From assembly GCF_002222655.1 (NCBI RefSeq), contig NZ_CP022423.1, positions 2,356,001-2,420,000 of the forward strand: DNA of 64,000 nt, in the 5' to 3' direction. Origin of the DNA: Vitreoscilla filiformis (GTDB lineage Bacteria > Pseudomonadota > Gammaproteobacteria > Burkholderiales > Burkholderiaceae_C). The first letter of the stretch is position 1. Every line of letters starts with the position of its first letter. The notes beneath the pieces are model-generated. The model had not been told where the DNA came from and did not search any database. It saw only the letters and a program-made list of their open reading frames with translations. This document shows, one piece after another, positions 1 to 7,827 of this stretch. The position numbers and the translations under genes were made by a program.

Positions 1-1124
1 TTCTCAGTTCAGCCAGTCGGTGATCCATCGACACCCCCCAGCCTTTCCTCGTCAGCCCCCGCACCCGGCTTTTGAAGTTCTCCACCGTCTTCTTGTGCCA
101 CCGTATCTTGCCCGCCTTGATCGTGAAGCCTAGGAATTTGCACTCTCCCATCGGCGCAACCTGGCTCTTCGCCTGATTTACCCTGAGCTTGAGTTTTGCC
201 TCCACAAACTTCTTGACGCTGTGCATCACCCGATGCCCCGCCCTCAGGCTGCGCACCAAAATCACCACATCGTCCGCATAGCGCGCAAACCTGTGCCCTC
301 TGCTGTGCAGTTGCTTGTCCAGCTCGTGCAACATCACATTGCCCAGTAACGGCGACAGCGGCCCGCCTTGTGGCGTCCCCACTTCGCTCGGCTCTACGCG
401 GTATCCCACCAGCACCCCTGCTCTCAGGTAGTTGCCTATCAACCTCAGCAGCACCTTGTCCCCGATGGTGCGGCCCAGCAGCCCCATCAACACGTCGTGA
501 TCGACCGTGTCGAAGAACTTGGCCAAGTCCATGTCCACCGCGAATTTGTAGCCCTGCTTGACGTCTTGCTGCACCTGCTTGATCGCCTGGTGTGCATTGC
601 GGCCTGGTCGGAACCCGTAGCTGTTCGCACTGAACTCCACCTCGTACAGCGGGCTCAGCACCTGCGCTATGGCTTGCTGGATCCACCCTGTCCATCACGG
701 TCGGGATGCCCAGCGCCCTCTTGCCTCCTCCAGCCTTCGGGATTTCCACCCTCCTGACCGGCTGCGGCTCGTAGCGCCCTCGCTCGATCTGCTCCTTGAT
801 CCTGGGCCAGTGTTGCCGCGCTTGTTCCGGGTAGTCCTCCACCGTCACGCCGTCTATGCCCGGCGCTCCTTTGTTGGCCCTCACCCGCTTCCACGCCTTC
901 AACAGGTTGTCCCTGTCCAGCACCTTTTCTAGCAGTCCTTCTCGCTTCACTTCGTCTTGTCTCAAGGCTCGTTTCTCACCTCCACCGCCGCCCGCACACC
1001 TCCCCCGCTTCGGGTTCACCGGTGCCGTCGAGATGGCTGTGTCTGCTCCTTGTCTCTCGTTGTTCGGCCCTTCAGCGCGCTTAACCTGCGCCCCTACTAC
1101 GGCCTCTGCTGACTTCTGCACCAT
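1..1124 (-). pseudogene. Group II intron reverse transcriptase/maturase, frameshifted
   Basis: This is the same gene as the intact copies at 2386-3825 and 5087-6526, but an extra C in GGATCCACC (the intact copies read GGATCACC) near position 683 shifts the frame after the motif that reads MDRV in the intact protein. The shifted frame ends at a stop near position 9. The YADD catalytic motif and the maturase domain are therefore encoded out of frame. The likely start is the ATG at 1124, by analogy with the intact copies. A sequencing error cannot be excluded, because the change is one base in a region otherwise identical to its neighbours. Confidence 0.85.
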
Positions 1125-1581
1125 CACGCAACGTGTTGCCACGCCACGCGCTGCATGGCTCGCAAGGGCGCTGCCTGTTTCTTCGTCTCGCAGGGGGCAG
1201 CTCCCCACGGCGCTAGGACGTTGATAACCCGGTACATCCCATTCCGGGATCCTTCCTTGCAAAGCGTTTCCTTCCATGCCGCACGTGATGCAGACCTCCC
1301 CAGGTAAGAACGTGAACTGTCGATGCACAAGCGCCACATCTACCCTAGACGCTGTACCATCAGACTTCGCCATCCAGTGCCGGCTCGTCTGGCGTCCTAG
1401 GCCTCCTCTATGTGGTTTCTGTTCGTCGCCTCGCACCTCTTGTCTACGGCTTCCTCCAGACCCCGCCTCGCAGCGACGCCCTTGCCCTCGACTCGTGGTT
1501 GTCCTGCTCGCTCTTCGCGTCCAGGCCGGTACTCCCACAGGGGACTTTCACCCCATAAGCTCACGCCCATGCTGGGCGCAC
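1..1581 (-). mobile_element. Group IIC-attC intron, copy 1 (cut by window edge)
   Basis: This is the 5' part of a group II intron read on the minus strand. Its 5' end is GTGCGCCC at 1581, followed by the ribozyme 5' domains and then the reverse transcriptase gene, which leaves the window at base 1. It is collinear with copies 2 and 3 except for one extra C near 681-686, which frameshifts the RT. The right flank continues as AC plus the right arm of an attC site, so this intron also sits in an R'' box. Its 3' end (domains V and VI) lies outside the window. Confidence 0.9.
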
Positions 1582-1664
1582 ACTTGTCAATCAACCTGAC
1601 GTCGCCGCCCGCCCCGCGCTTACGCGCGTGGCGGGCGGCGCCGCAGGTTATTTTTACGTTAGAC
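1582..1664 (+). other. attC recombination site, right arm (split by intron 1)
   Basis: This is the right arm of an integron attC site. It begins with AC, the end of the split R'' box, then an L''-like stretch (CAACCTGACG), a GC-rich imperfect palindrome (CGCCGCCCGCC against GGCGGGCGGCG), an L'-like stretch (CGCAGGTT) and the R' core GTTAGAC at 1658-1664. The cassette boundary is between G1658 and T1659. The left part of R'' lies beyond intron 1, outside the window. Confidence 0.85.
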
Positions 1665-1698
1665 AAAAAGTCAACAATACCTCACTATTTTCTAGGAC

Positions 1699-1727
1699 TT
1701 GCAAAAATTAACCAATTGATATAGATT
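1699..1727 (+). promoter_or_regulatory. Possible promoter inside cassette A
   Basis: TTGCAA (1699-1704) and TAGATT (1722-1727) are separated by 17 bases, about 60 bases upstream of the 82-residue ORF. Both hexamers are imperfect and the region is AT-rich, so chance matches are likely. The same sequence recurs in the second copy at about 4400-4428. Confidence 0.3.
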
Positions 1728-1785
1728 GAAGACTCTGTTTTCAGCAAGTTGCTGGAGATGAAATTTACTTTTATATGGAGAAATC

Positions 1786-2034
1786 ATGGCTATTCAAAAC
1801 GCAGTTATTACAGGTTTAGCAGGAAATGAAATCTCAAAGAAGATCGCAGGGTCAGACGAGGTAAGCGTCGGTCGAACGGCTGTAGCAGTTGGCGCAGGGG
1901 CTGCTACAGGTGCTGTAGCAAGCGGAGCTGTTGTTGTTGGGGCCGCAGCACTGGGTGTGGCTGCCGCTCCAATTGTTGTTCCGCTTGCAGTCGCAAGTGC
2001 TGTAGTCGCAGGTATTGCTAGCCTTTTTGACTAA
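1786..2034 (+). CDS. Small glycine-zipper membrane peptide (cassette A, copy 1)
   Basis: This 82-residue protein belongs to no family I can name. After a polar first 30 residues, the remainder is almost entirely Ala, Gly and Val, with closely spaced GxxxG/AxxxG-like steps. That is typical of glycine-zipper helices that pack in membranes, as in small toxins, bacteriocin-like peptides or Gly-zipper lipoproteins; there is no lipobox. It has a clear ribosome-binding site, GGAGA, seven bases before the ATG. A 44-residue zinc-ribbon ORF lies 94 bases downstream, separated by a 13-bp inverted repeat. An identical copy is at 4487-4735. Function is unknown. Confidence 0.7.
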   Translation: MAIQNAVITGLAGNEISKKIAGSDEVSVGRTAVAVGAGAATGAVASGAVVVGAAALGVAAAPIVVPLAVASAVVAGIASLFD

Positions 2035-2044
2035 AAATATTGAA

Positions 2045-2095
2045 CCTTACTTTCTATTTGTATGATTACGAATCTGATTCAGATAGAAAGTAAGG
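2045..2095 (+). repeat. 13-bp inverted repeat between the two cassette A ORFs
   Basis: CCTTACTTTCTAT (2045-2057) is perfectly complementary to ATAGAAAGTAAGG (2083-2095), with a 25-base loop. No T-run follows on either strand, so a simple Rho-independent terminator is not obvious. It could be an mRNA-stabilising hairpin or an attenuator between the ORFs. The second copy is at 4746-4796. Confidence 0.7.
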
Positions 2096-2128
2096 CCAAA
2101 AAACTAACGCCGAATTTTTCAAAACATC

Positions 2129-2263
2129 ATGTCGCTTCTGAAGCTATTTTTCACAAACATGTCAAGAGGCAAAAAATGCCCTAAATGTGGCAATTGGACA
2201 ATGCACGAGAAAAAACCAGGCTATTGGTATTGTTCAAGCTGTGGAGCAGCTACATTTGAGTGA
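2129..2263 (+). CDS. 44-residue zinc-ribbon peptide (cassette A, copy 1)
   Basis: The ORF runs from ATG 2129 to TGA 2261 and is 44 residues long. It contains two CxxC knuckles, CPKC at residues 18-21 and CSSC at residues 35-38, 13 residues apart, which is the spacing of a minimal zinc ribbon. An internal ATG at residue 11 is a possible alternative start. There is no strong Shine-Dalgarno sequence upstream of the first ATG. The stop lies 4 bases before the attC R'' box, the usual compact arrangement for a cassette's last gene. Possible roles are nucleic-acid or partner binding, but no function is assigned. Confidence 0.55.
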   Translation: MSLLKLFFTNMSRGKKCPKCGNWTMHEKKPGYWYCSSCGAATFE

Positions 2264-2272
2264 TGCCGTCTA

Positions 2273-4282
2273 ATCGGGTAGCCGGGGGTCTTTAGCCCCC
2301 AGCTCCCACACCACCCACCATGCGGGTCCGCAGTGGGCGGTTCAACAAGTCGGCTCGCTCGACGAAGCTCGCTTCTCCTTCCCGCTCAGGTATACCCCTG
2401 AGCCTTCTTCCACAGGGCCACCACGCTCACCAGGCCCGTCTCGTGCAACCTCTCGTTTGTCAACGCGATTCGCAACGCCGGACTCCTGGCCATGCGCCAG
2501 TTCCCCTTGCCACTCAGTCCGTGCCTAAAGGCCATGCGTCTATTCACGCCCAGCCTCAACAACTCCCGGATCTTCGTCCTGCTCCTCTTCCACCGTTTCC
2601 AGTAGACCGATCGCATCCGCCTTCTGATCCATTCGTCTAGCCCCGGTACGGGCCTCCAATACTGACTGATGCCGTAGTACTGCATCCACCCTTGCACGTG
2701 CTTTCTCAGTTCAGCCAGTCGGTGATCCATCGACACCCCCCAGCCTTTCCTCGTCAGCCCCCGCACCCGGCTTTTGAAGTTCTCCACCGTCTTCTTGTGC
2801 CACCGTATCTTGCCCGCCTTGATCGTGAAGCCTAGGAATTTGCACTCTCCCATCGGCGCAACCTGGCTCTTCGCCTGATTTACCCTGAGCTTGAGTTTTG
2901 CCTCCACAAACTTCTTGACGCTGTGCATCACCCGATGCCCCGCCCTCAGGCTGCGCACCAAAATCACCACATCGTCCGCATAGCGCGCAAACCTGTGCCC
3001 TCTGCTGTGCAGTTGCTTGTCCAGCTCGTGCAACATCACATTGCCCAGTAACGGCGACAGCGGCCCGCCTTGTGGCGTCCCCACTTCGCTCGGCTCTACG
3101 CGGTATCCCACCAGCACCCCTGCTCTCAGGTAGTTGCCTATCAACCTCAGCAGCACCTTGTCCCCGATGGTGCGGCCCAGCAGCCCCATCAACACGTCGT
3201 GATCGACCGTGTCGAAGAACTTGGCCAAGTCCATGTCCACCGCGAATTTGTAGCCCTGCTTGACGTCTTGCTGCACCTGCTTGATCGCCTGGTGTGCATT
3301 GCGGCCTGGTCGGAACCCGTAGCTGTTCGCACTGAACTCCACCTCGTACAGCGGGCTCAGCACCTGCGCTATGGCTTGCTGGATCACCCTGTCCATCACG
3401 GTCGGGATGCCCAGCGCCCTCTTGCCTCCTCCAGCCTTCGGGATTTCCACCCTCCTGACCGGCTGCGGCTCGTAGCGCCCTCGCTCGATCTGCTCCTTGA
3501 TCCTGGGCCAGTGTTGCCGCGCTTGTTCCGGGTAGTCCTCCACCGTCACGCCGTCTATGCCCGGCGCTCCTTTGTTGGCCCTCACCCGCTTCCACGCCTT
3601 CAACAGGTTGTCCCTGTCCAGCACCTTTTCTAGCAGTCCTTCTCGCTTCACTTCGTCTTGTCTCAAGGCTCGTTTCTCACCTCCACCGCCGCCCGCACAC
3701 CTCCCCCGCTTCGGGTTCACCGGTGCCGTCGAGATGGCTGTGTCTGCTCCTTGTCTCTCGTTGTTCGGCCCTTCAGCGCGCTTAACCTGCGCCCCTACTA
3801 CGGCCTCTGCTGACTTCTGCACCATCACGCAACGTGTTGCCACGCCACGCGCTGCATGGCTCGCAAGGGCGCTGCCTGTTTCTTCGTCTCGCAGGGGGCA
3901 GCTCCCCACGGCGCTAGGACGTTGATAACCCGGTACATCCCATTCCGGGATCCTTCCTTGCAAAGCGTTTCCTTCCATGCCGCACGTGATGCAGACCTCC
4001 CCAGGTAAGAACGTGAACTGTCGATGCACAAGCGCCACATCTACCCTAGACGCTGTACCATCAGACTTCGCCATCCAGTGCCGGCTCGTCTGGCGTCCTA
4101 GGCCTCCTCTATGTGGTTTCTGTTCGTCGCCTCGCACCTCTTGTCTACGGCTTCCTCCAGACCCCGCCTCGCAGCGACGCCCTTGCCCTCGACTCGTGGT
4201 TGTCCTGCTCGCTCTTCGCGTCCAGGCCGGTACTCCCACAGGGGACTTTCACCCCATAAGCTCACGCCCATGCTGGGCGCAC
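2273..4282 (-). mobile_element. Group IIC-attC intron, copy 2 (full length, 2010 bp)
   Basis: On the minus strand the 5' end is GTGCGCCC (4282) and the 3' end is CCCGAT (2273). Domain V is recognisable at about 2309-2345 as GAACCGCCC ... GGGTGGTG around the bulge-loop GCGGACCCGC, typical of class IIC. Domain VI with its AAAG-containing hairpin follows at about 2280-2308. The RT gene occupies most of the interior. The insertion lies within GT/TAGAC of the bottom-strand R'' box of an attC site, the documented habit of IIC-attC introns. Its orientation is antisense to the cassette genes. Confidence 0.93.
2386..3825 (-). CDS. ltrA: Group II intron reverse transcriptase/maturase, copy 2
   Basis: This multifunctional intron-encoded protein binds the intron RNA, promotes splicing (maturase) and copies the intron into DNA. 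I start it at ATG 3825 (479 residues). The open frame continues upstream to 4239 but runs through the ribozyme 5' domains and has no RT homology there. Visible motifs include the RT fingers (GYKFAVDMDLAKFFDTVDH), TPQGGPLSPLL, the catalytic YADD (residues 282-285 from this start) and a C-terminal maturase region (GWMQYYGISQYW, then a basic RxKRWK stretch). There is no HNH endonuclease domain, as expected for class IIC. It is identical in protein sequence to copy 3. Confidence 0.95.
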   Translation of the reverse strand: MVQKSAEAVVGAQVKRAEGPNNERQGADTAISTAPVNPKRGRCAGGGGGEKRALRQDEVKREGLLEKVLDRDNLLKAWKRVRANKGAPGIDGVTVEDYPEQARQHWPRIKEQIERGRYEPQPVRRVEIPKAGGGKRALGIPTVMDRVIQQAIAQVLSPLYEVEFSANSYGFRPGRNAHQAIKQVQQDVKQGYKFAVDMDLAKFFDTVDHDVLMGLLGRTIGDKVLLRLIGNYLRAGVLVGYRVEPSEVGTPQGGPLSPLLGNVMLHELDKQLHSRGHRFARYADDVVILVRSLRAGHRVMHSVKKFVEAKLKLRVNQAKSQVAPMGECKFLGFTIKAGKIRWHKKTVENFKSRVRGLTRKGWGVSMDHRLAELRKHVQGWMQYYGISQYWRPVPGLDEWIRRRMRSVYWKRWKRSRTKIRELLRLGVNRRMAFRHGLSGKGNWRMARSPALRIALTNERLHETGLVSVVALWKKAQGYT

Positions 4283-4486
4283 ACTTGTCAATCAACCTGA
4301 CGTCGCCGCCCGCCCCGCGCTTACGCGCGTGGCGGGCGGCGCCGCAGGTTATTTTTACGTTAGACAAAAAGTCAACAATACCTCACTATTTTCTAGGACT
4401 TGCAAAAATTAACCAATTGATATAGATTGAAGACTCTGTTTTCAGCAAGTTGCTGGAGATGAAATTTACTTTTATATGGAGAAATC

Positions 4487-4735
4487 ATGGCTATTCAAAA
4501 CGCAGTTATTACAGGTTTAGCAGGAAATGAAATCTCAAAGAAGATCGCAGGGTCAGACGAGGTAAGCGTCGGTCGAACGGCTGTAGCAGTTGGCGCAGGG
4601 GCTGCTACAGGTGCTGTAGCAAGCGGAGCTGTTGTTGTTGGGGCCGCAGCACTGGGTGTGGCTGCCGCTCCAATTGTTGTTCCGCTTGCAGTCGCAAGTG
4701 CTGTAGTCGCAGGTATTGCTAGCCTTTTTGACTAA
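4487..4735 (+). CDS. Small glycine-zipper membrane peptide (cassette A, copy 2)
   Basis: This 82-residue ORF is identical to the one at 1786-2034, with the same GGAGA ribosome-binding site. The Ala/Gly/Val-rich C-terminal fifty residues suggest one or two membrane helices. Gene dosage is doubled by the 2701-bp tandem duplication. Function is unknown; a small membrane-active or bacteriocin-like peptide is possible. Confidence 0.7.
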   Translation: MAIQNAVITGLAGNEISKKIAGSDEVSVGRTAVAVGAGAATGAVASGAVVVGAAALGVAAAPIVVPLAVASAVVAGIASLFD

Positions 4736-4745
4736 AAATATTGAA

Positions 4746-4796
4746 CCTTACTTTCTATTTGTATGATTACGAATCTGATTCAGATAGAAAGTAAGG
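4746..4796 (+). repeat. 13-bp inverted repeat, second copy
   Basis: This is the same perfect CCTTACTTTCTAT / ATAGAAAGTAAGG inverted repeat as at 2045-2095, placed between the two ORFs of cassette A copy 2. Confidence 0.7.
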
Positions 4797-4829
4797 CCAA
4801 AAAACTAACGCCGAATTTTTCAAAACATC

Positions 4830-4964
4830 ATGTCGCTTCTGAAGCTATTTTTCACAAACATGTCAAGAGGCAAAAAATGCCCTAAATGTGGCAATTGGAC
4901 AATGCACGAGAAAAAACCAGGCTATTGGTATTGTTCAAGCTGTGGAGCAGCTACATTTGAGTGA
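4830..4964 (+). CDS. 44-residue zinc-ribbon peptide (cassette A, copy 2)
   Basis: This is an identical copy of the ORF at 2129-2263. It has two CxxC knuckles (CPKC and CSSC) 13 residues apart and a stop just upstream of the R'' box. It is too short to be certain from one copy. The duplication is too recent for its conservation to count as evidence of selection. Confidence 0.55.
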   Translation: MSLLKLFFTNMSRGKKCPKCGNWTMHEKKPGYWYCSSCGAATFE

Positions 4965-4973
4965 TGCCGTCTA

Positions 4974-6983
4974 ATCGGGTAGCCGGGGGTCTTTAGCCCC
5001 CAGCTCCCACACCACCCACCATGCGGGTCCGCAGTGGGCGGTTCAACAAGTCGGCTCGCTCGACGAAGCTCGCTTCTCCTTCCCGCTCAGGTATACCCCT
5101 GAGCCTTCTTCCACAGGGCCACCACGCTCACCAGGCCCGTCTCGTGCAACCTCTCGTTTGTCAACGCGATTCGCAACGCCGGACTCCTGGCCATGCGCCA
5201 GTTCCCCTTGCCACTCAGTCCGTGCCTAAAGGCCATGCGTCTATTCACGCCCAGCCTCAACAACTCCCGGATCTTCGTCCTGCTCCTCTTCCACCGTTTC
5301 CAGTAGACCGATCGCATCCGCCTTCTGATCCATTCGTCTAGCCCCGGTACGGGCCTCCAATACTGACTGATGCCGTAGTACTGCATCCACCCTTGCACGT
5401 GCTTTCTCAGTTCAGCCAGTCGGTGATCCATCGACACCCCCCAGCCTTTCCTCGTCAGCCCCCGCACCCGGCTTTTGAAGTTCTCCACCGTCTTCTTGTG
5501 CCACCGTATCTTGCCCGCCTTGATCGTGAAGCCTAGGAATTTGCACTCTCCCATCGGCGCAACCTGGCTCTTCGCCTGATTTACCCTGAGCTTGAGTTTT
5601 GCCTCCACAAACTTCTTGACGCTGTGCATCACCCGATGCCCCGCCCTCAGGCTGCGCACCAAAATCACCACATCGTCCGCATAGCGCGCAAACCTGTGCC
5701 CTCTGCTGTGCAGTTGCTTGTCCAGCTCGTGCAACATCACATTGCCCAGTAACGGCGACAGCGGCCCGCCTTGTGGCGTCCCCACTTCGCTCGGCTCTAC
5801 GCGGTATCCCACCAGCACCCCTGCTCTCAGGTAGTTGCCTATCAACCTCAGCAGCACCTTGTCCCCGATGGTGCGGCCCAGCAGCCCCATCAACACGTCG
5901 TGATCGACCGTGTCGAAGAACTTGGCCAAGTCCATGTCCACCGCGAATTTGTAGCCCTGCTTGACGTCTTGCTGCACCTGCTTGATCGCCTGGTGTGCAT
6001 TGCGGCCTGGTCGGAACCCGTAGCTGTTCGCACTGAACTCCACCTCGTACAGCGGGCTCAGCACCTGCGCTATGGCTTGCTGGATCACCCTGTCCATCAC
6101 GGTCGGGATGCCCAGCGCCCTCTTGCCTCCTCCAGCCTTCGGGATTTCCACCCTCCTGACCGGCTGCGGCTCGTAGCGCCCTCGCTCGATCTGCTCCTTG
6201 ATCCTGGGCCAGTGTTGCCGCGCTTGTTCCGGGTAGTCCTCCACCGTCACGCCGTCTATGCCCGGCGCTCCTTTGTTGGCCCTCACCCGCTTCCACGCCT
6301 TCAACAGGTTGTCCCTGTCCAGCACCTTTTCTAGCAGTCCTTCTCGCTTCACTTCGTCTTGTCTCAAGGCTCGTTTCTCACCTCCACCGCCGCCCGCACA
6401 CCTCCCCCGCTTCGGGTTCACCGGTGCCGTCGAGATGGCTGTGTCTGCTCCTTGTCTCTCGTTGTTCGGCCCTTCAGCGCGCTTAACCTGCGCCCCTACT
6501 ACGGCCTCTGCTGACTTCTGCACCATCACGCAACGTGTTGCCACGCCACGCGCTGCATGGCTCGCAAGGGCGCTGCCTGTTTCTTCGTCTCGCAGGGGGC
6601 AGCTCCCCACGGCGCTAGGACGTTGATAACCCGGTACATCCCATTCCGGGATCCTTCCTTGCAAAGCGTTTCCTTCCATGCCGCACGTGATGCAGACCTC
6701 CCCAGGTAAGAACGTGAACTGTCGATGCACAAGCGCCACATCTACCCTAGACGCTGTACCATCAGACTTCGCCATCCAGTGCCGGCTCGTCTGGCGTCCT
6801 AGGCCTCCTCTATGTGGTTTCTGTTCGTCGCCTCGCACCTCTTGTCTACGGCTTCCTCCAGACCCCGCCTCGCAGCGACGCCCTTGCCCTCGACTCGTGG
6901 TTGTCCTGCTCGCTCTTCGCGTCCAGGCCGGTACTCCCACAGGGGACTTTCACCCCATAAGCTCACGCCCATGCTGGGCGCAC
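4974..6983 (-). mobile_element. Group IIC-attC intron, copy 3 (full length, 2010 bp)
   Basis: This copy has the same length and boundaries as copy 2: 5' GTGCGCCC at 6983, 3' CCCGAT at 4974, and domains V and VI at about 4981-5046. The encoded RT is identical. Only the 5' exon side (right flank on +) differs from copies 1 and 2, because the attC arm there is of another subtype. Confidence 0.93.
5087..6526 (-). CDS. ltrA: Group II intron reverse transcriptase/maturase, copy 3
   Basis: This intact intron-encoded protein is 479 residues from ATG 6526, with all RT blocks, YADD and the maturase region as in copy 2. The apparent longer frame up to 6940 overlaps the ribozyme 5' domains and is probably not translated. 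This copy and copy 2 are the only two that could supply maturase in trans to the RT-less copies 4 and 5 within this window. Confidence 0.95.
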   Translation of the reverse strand: MVQKSAEAVVGAQVKRAEGPNNERQGADTAISTAPVNPKRGRCAGGGGGEKRALRQDEVKREGLLEKVLDRDNLLKAWKRVRANKGAPGIDGVTVEDYPEQARQHWPRIKEQIERGRYEPQPVRRVEIPKAGGGKRALGIPTVMDRVIQQAIAQVLSPLYEVEFSANSYGFRPGRNAHQAIKQVQQDVKQGYKFAVDMDLAKFFDTVDHDVLMGLLGRTIGDKVLLRLIGNYLRAGVLVGYRVEPSEVGTPQGGPLSPLLGNVMLHELDKQLHSRGHRFARYADDVVILVRSLRAGHRVMHSVKKFVEAKLKLRVNQAKSQVAPMGECKFLGFTIKAGKIRWHKKTVENFKSRVRGLTRKGWGVSMDHRLAELRKHVQGWMQYYGISQYWRPVPGLDEWIRRRMRSVYWKRWKRSRTKIRELLRLGVNRRMAFRHGLSGKGNWRMARSPALRIALTNERLHETGLVSVVALWKKAQGYT

Positions 6984-7188
6984 ACAGGCCGGTCAAACTG
7001 ACGTCACACAAACCCGGCGCTTCGCTTTGGGTTTGTGCGCCGCAGTTTACCTTTACGTTAGCCATAATACATAGTTCCATCAAGTTACAGTGTTAAATTA
7101 TTCGTTAGACGGTCATATTGCGTATAAAATTCACAAAACAAAATAACTTTACTGCATTTCACCGCAACCAGATCAATTAGGCCAATGA

Positions 7189-7473
7189 ATGATTAAAATT
7201 GATACATCATCAATACGATATTTCTCACAACTAGATGAGAGGGCTTTTTTCGAATGGGCACAAGCTATCCCATGCGTCACAAGTATAGAAAATGGTTATC
7301 TCCACATTAAATCAACAAGAATTTCACAAAAAAATCTTCGCGATTTAATTGCCATCATGTTTAGATACGCAATGCCAATGGATCAACTTCGAGCTTTTTC
7401 CACAAAACAGAATGAAATTTGGTTTAAGTCGAAAACCTCATATTGGTACAATTCAGTTTTTGGGGTGAATTAA
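7189..7473 (+). CDS. Hypothetical protein, 94 residues (cassette B)
   Basis: I do not recognise the family. The protein is small, soluble-looking and rich in aromatic residues (many F, W and Y). It starts MIKIDTSSIRYF and ends shortly after a SYWYNSVFG stretch. No signal peptide or membrane segment is visible. It begins about 130 bases into the cassette and is followed 63 bases later by the ABM-domain gene. AT-rich codon use matches the other cassette genes. It is probably expressed, since it fills the expected position of a first cassette ORF. Confidence 0.6.
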   Translation: MIKIDTSSIRYFSQLDERAFFEWAQAIPCVTSIENGYLHIKSTRISQKNLRDLIAIMFRYAMPMDQLRAFSTKQNEIWFKSKTSYWYNSVFGVN

Positions 7474-7536
7474 CAAAAAATCAACCTATGTGTTTTATGA
7501 CTTTATAAAAATCAACCAATCGTCAATAAAATATCC

Positions 7537-7827
7537 ATGTTTGTAGTAATTTTCCGAGCCGTCGCCAAAAATTTAGATTCAGAGTACAGTCAAACAGCAA
7601 GTAAGTTGCGCGAGCTTGCAATGACTGAATTTAATTGCATAGATTTCAAAGCAATAACAGAAGGAACAGATGAAATAGCCCTTTCTTACTGGGAAAGTCT
7701 TGATGACATTAAACGCTGGAAAGCTCATCCAACACACATAAAAGCACAGCAACTCGGCCGTGAACGATGGTATGAATCATATTCAGTACAAATTGCAGAG
7801 GTTGACCGTGAATATAAATTCGGCTAA
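7537..7827 (+). CDS. ABM-type (antibiotic biosynthesis monooxygenase-like) protein, cassette B
   Basis: This 96-residue protein has the dimeric alpha/beta-barrel signature of the ABM/YgiN-like family: an N-terminal strand MFVVIFRAV, a central SYWESLDDIKRWKAHPTH segment and a C-terminal YESYSVQIAEV strand. Members include small cofactor-free monooxygenases and haem-degrading enzymes, and ABM proteins recur in integron cassettes. No specific substrate can be assigned. Its stop TAA is formed partly by the attC R'' box (GGCTAA). With the intron present, the last A is the intron's terminal base; in the uninterrupted site it would be the exon's A, so the stop is kept either way. Confidence 0.8.
   Translation: MFVVIFRAVAKNLDSEYSQTASKLRELAMTEFNCIDFKAITEGTDEIALSYWESLDDIKRWKAHPTHIKAQQLGRERWYESYSVQIAEVDREYKFG

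Larger units (their letters stand above)
1659..4359 (+). mobile_element. Integron gene cassette A, copy 1 (carries intron 2)
   Basis: The cassette starts with TTAGAC of the preceding core site and ends at the G of the next GTTAGAC (4359). Without its intron it is about 690 bp. It encodes an 82-residue hydrophobic peptide and a 44-residue zinc-ribbon peptide, followed by an attC site. Base composition is much more AT-rich than the flanking chromosome, as is usual for cassettes. Its R'' (GTCTA/AC) is the exact complement of its own start core GTTAGAC, which supports these boundaries. The whole cassette plus intron is repeated at 4360. Confidence 0.85.
2268..4365 (+). other. attC site of cassette A copy 1, split by intron 2
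   Basis: The left part of the R'' box, GTCTA, is at 2268-2272. The remainder (AC, L'', palindromic stem, L', R' = GTTAGAC at 4359-4365) begins at 4283 after the intron. Rejoined, the site reads GTCTAAC ... GTTAGAC, about 88 bases, with perfectly complementary outer boxes and a GC-rich stem. That is the canonical R''-L''-L'-R' organisation of attC. Confidence 0.85.
4360..7057 (+). mobile_element. Integron gene cassette A, copy 2 (carries intron 3)
   Basis: This is a tandem duplicate of the cassette at 1659 with the same two ORFs and the same R'' box. It differs only at its far end. After intron 3 the attC right arm belongs to a second subtype (ACAGGCCGGTCAAACTGACG) that also occurs at 8556, and the downstream core is GTTAGCC. 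The end at 7057 is the G of that core. Confidence 0.85.
4969..7063 (+). other. attC site of cassette A copy 2, split by intron 3
   Basis: GTCTA (4969-4973) is the left part of R''. The right arm starts with AC at 6984 and contains GGTCAAACTGACG, paired with CGCAGTTTACC at 7041-7051. Two unpaired bases remain in the first strand, which match the extrahelical bases that direct strand choice in attC. The central stem is CACAAACCC against GGGTTTGTG. The R' core is GTTAGCC at 7057-7063, whose last six bases belong to cassette B. Confidence 0.85.

Noticed and set aside
3826..4239. N-terminal extension of the RT frame (138 residues)
   Set aside because: It lies over the ribozyme 5' domains, has no RT homology and starts with arginine-rich low-complexity sequence typical of read-through; the ATG at 3825 gives the normal length. 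The same applies to 6527-6940.
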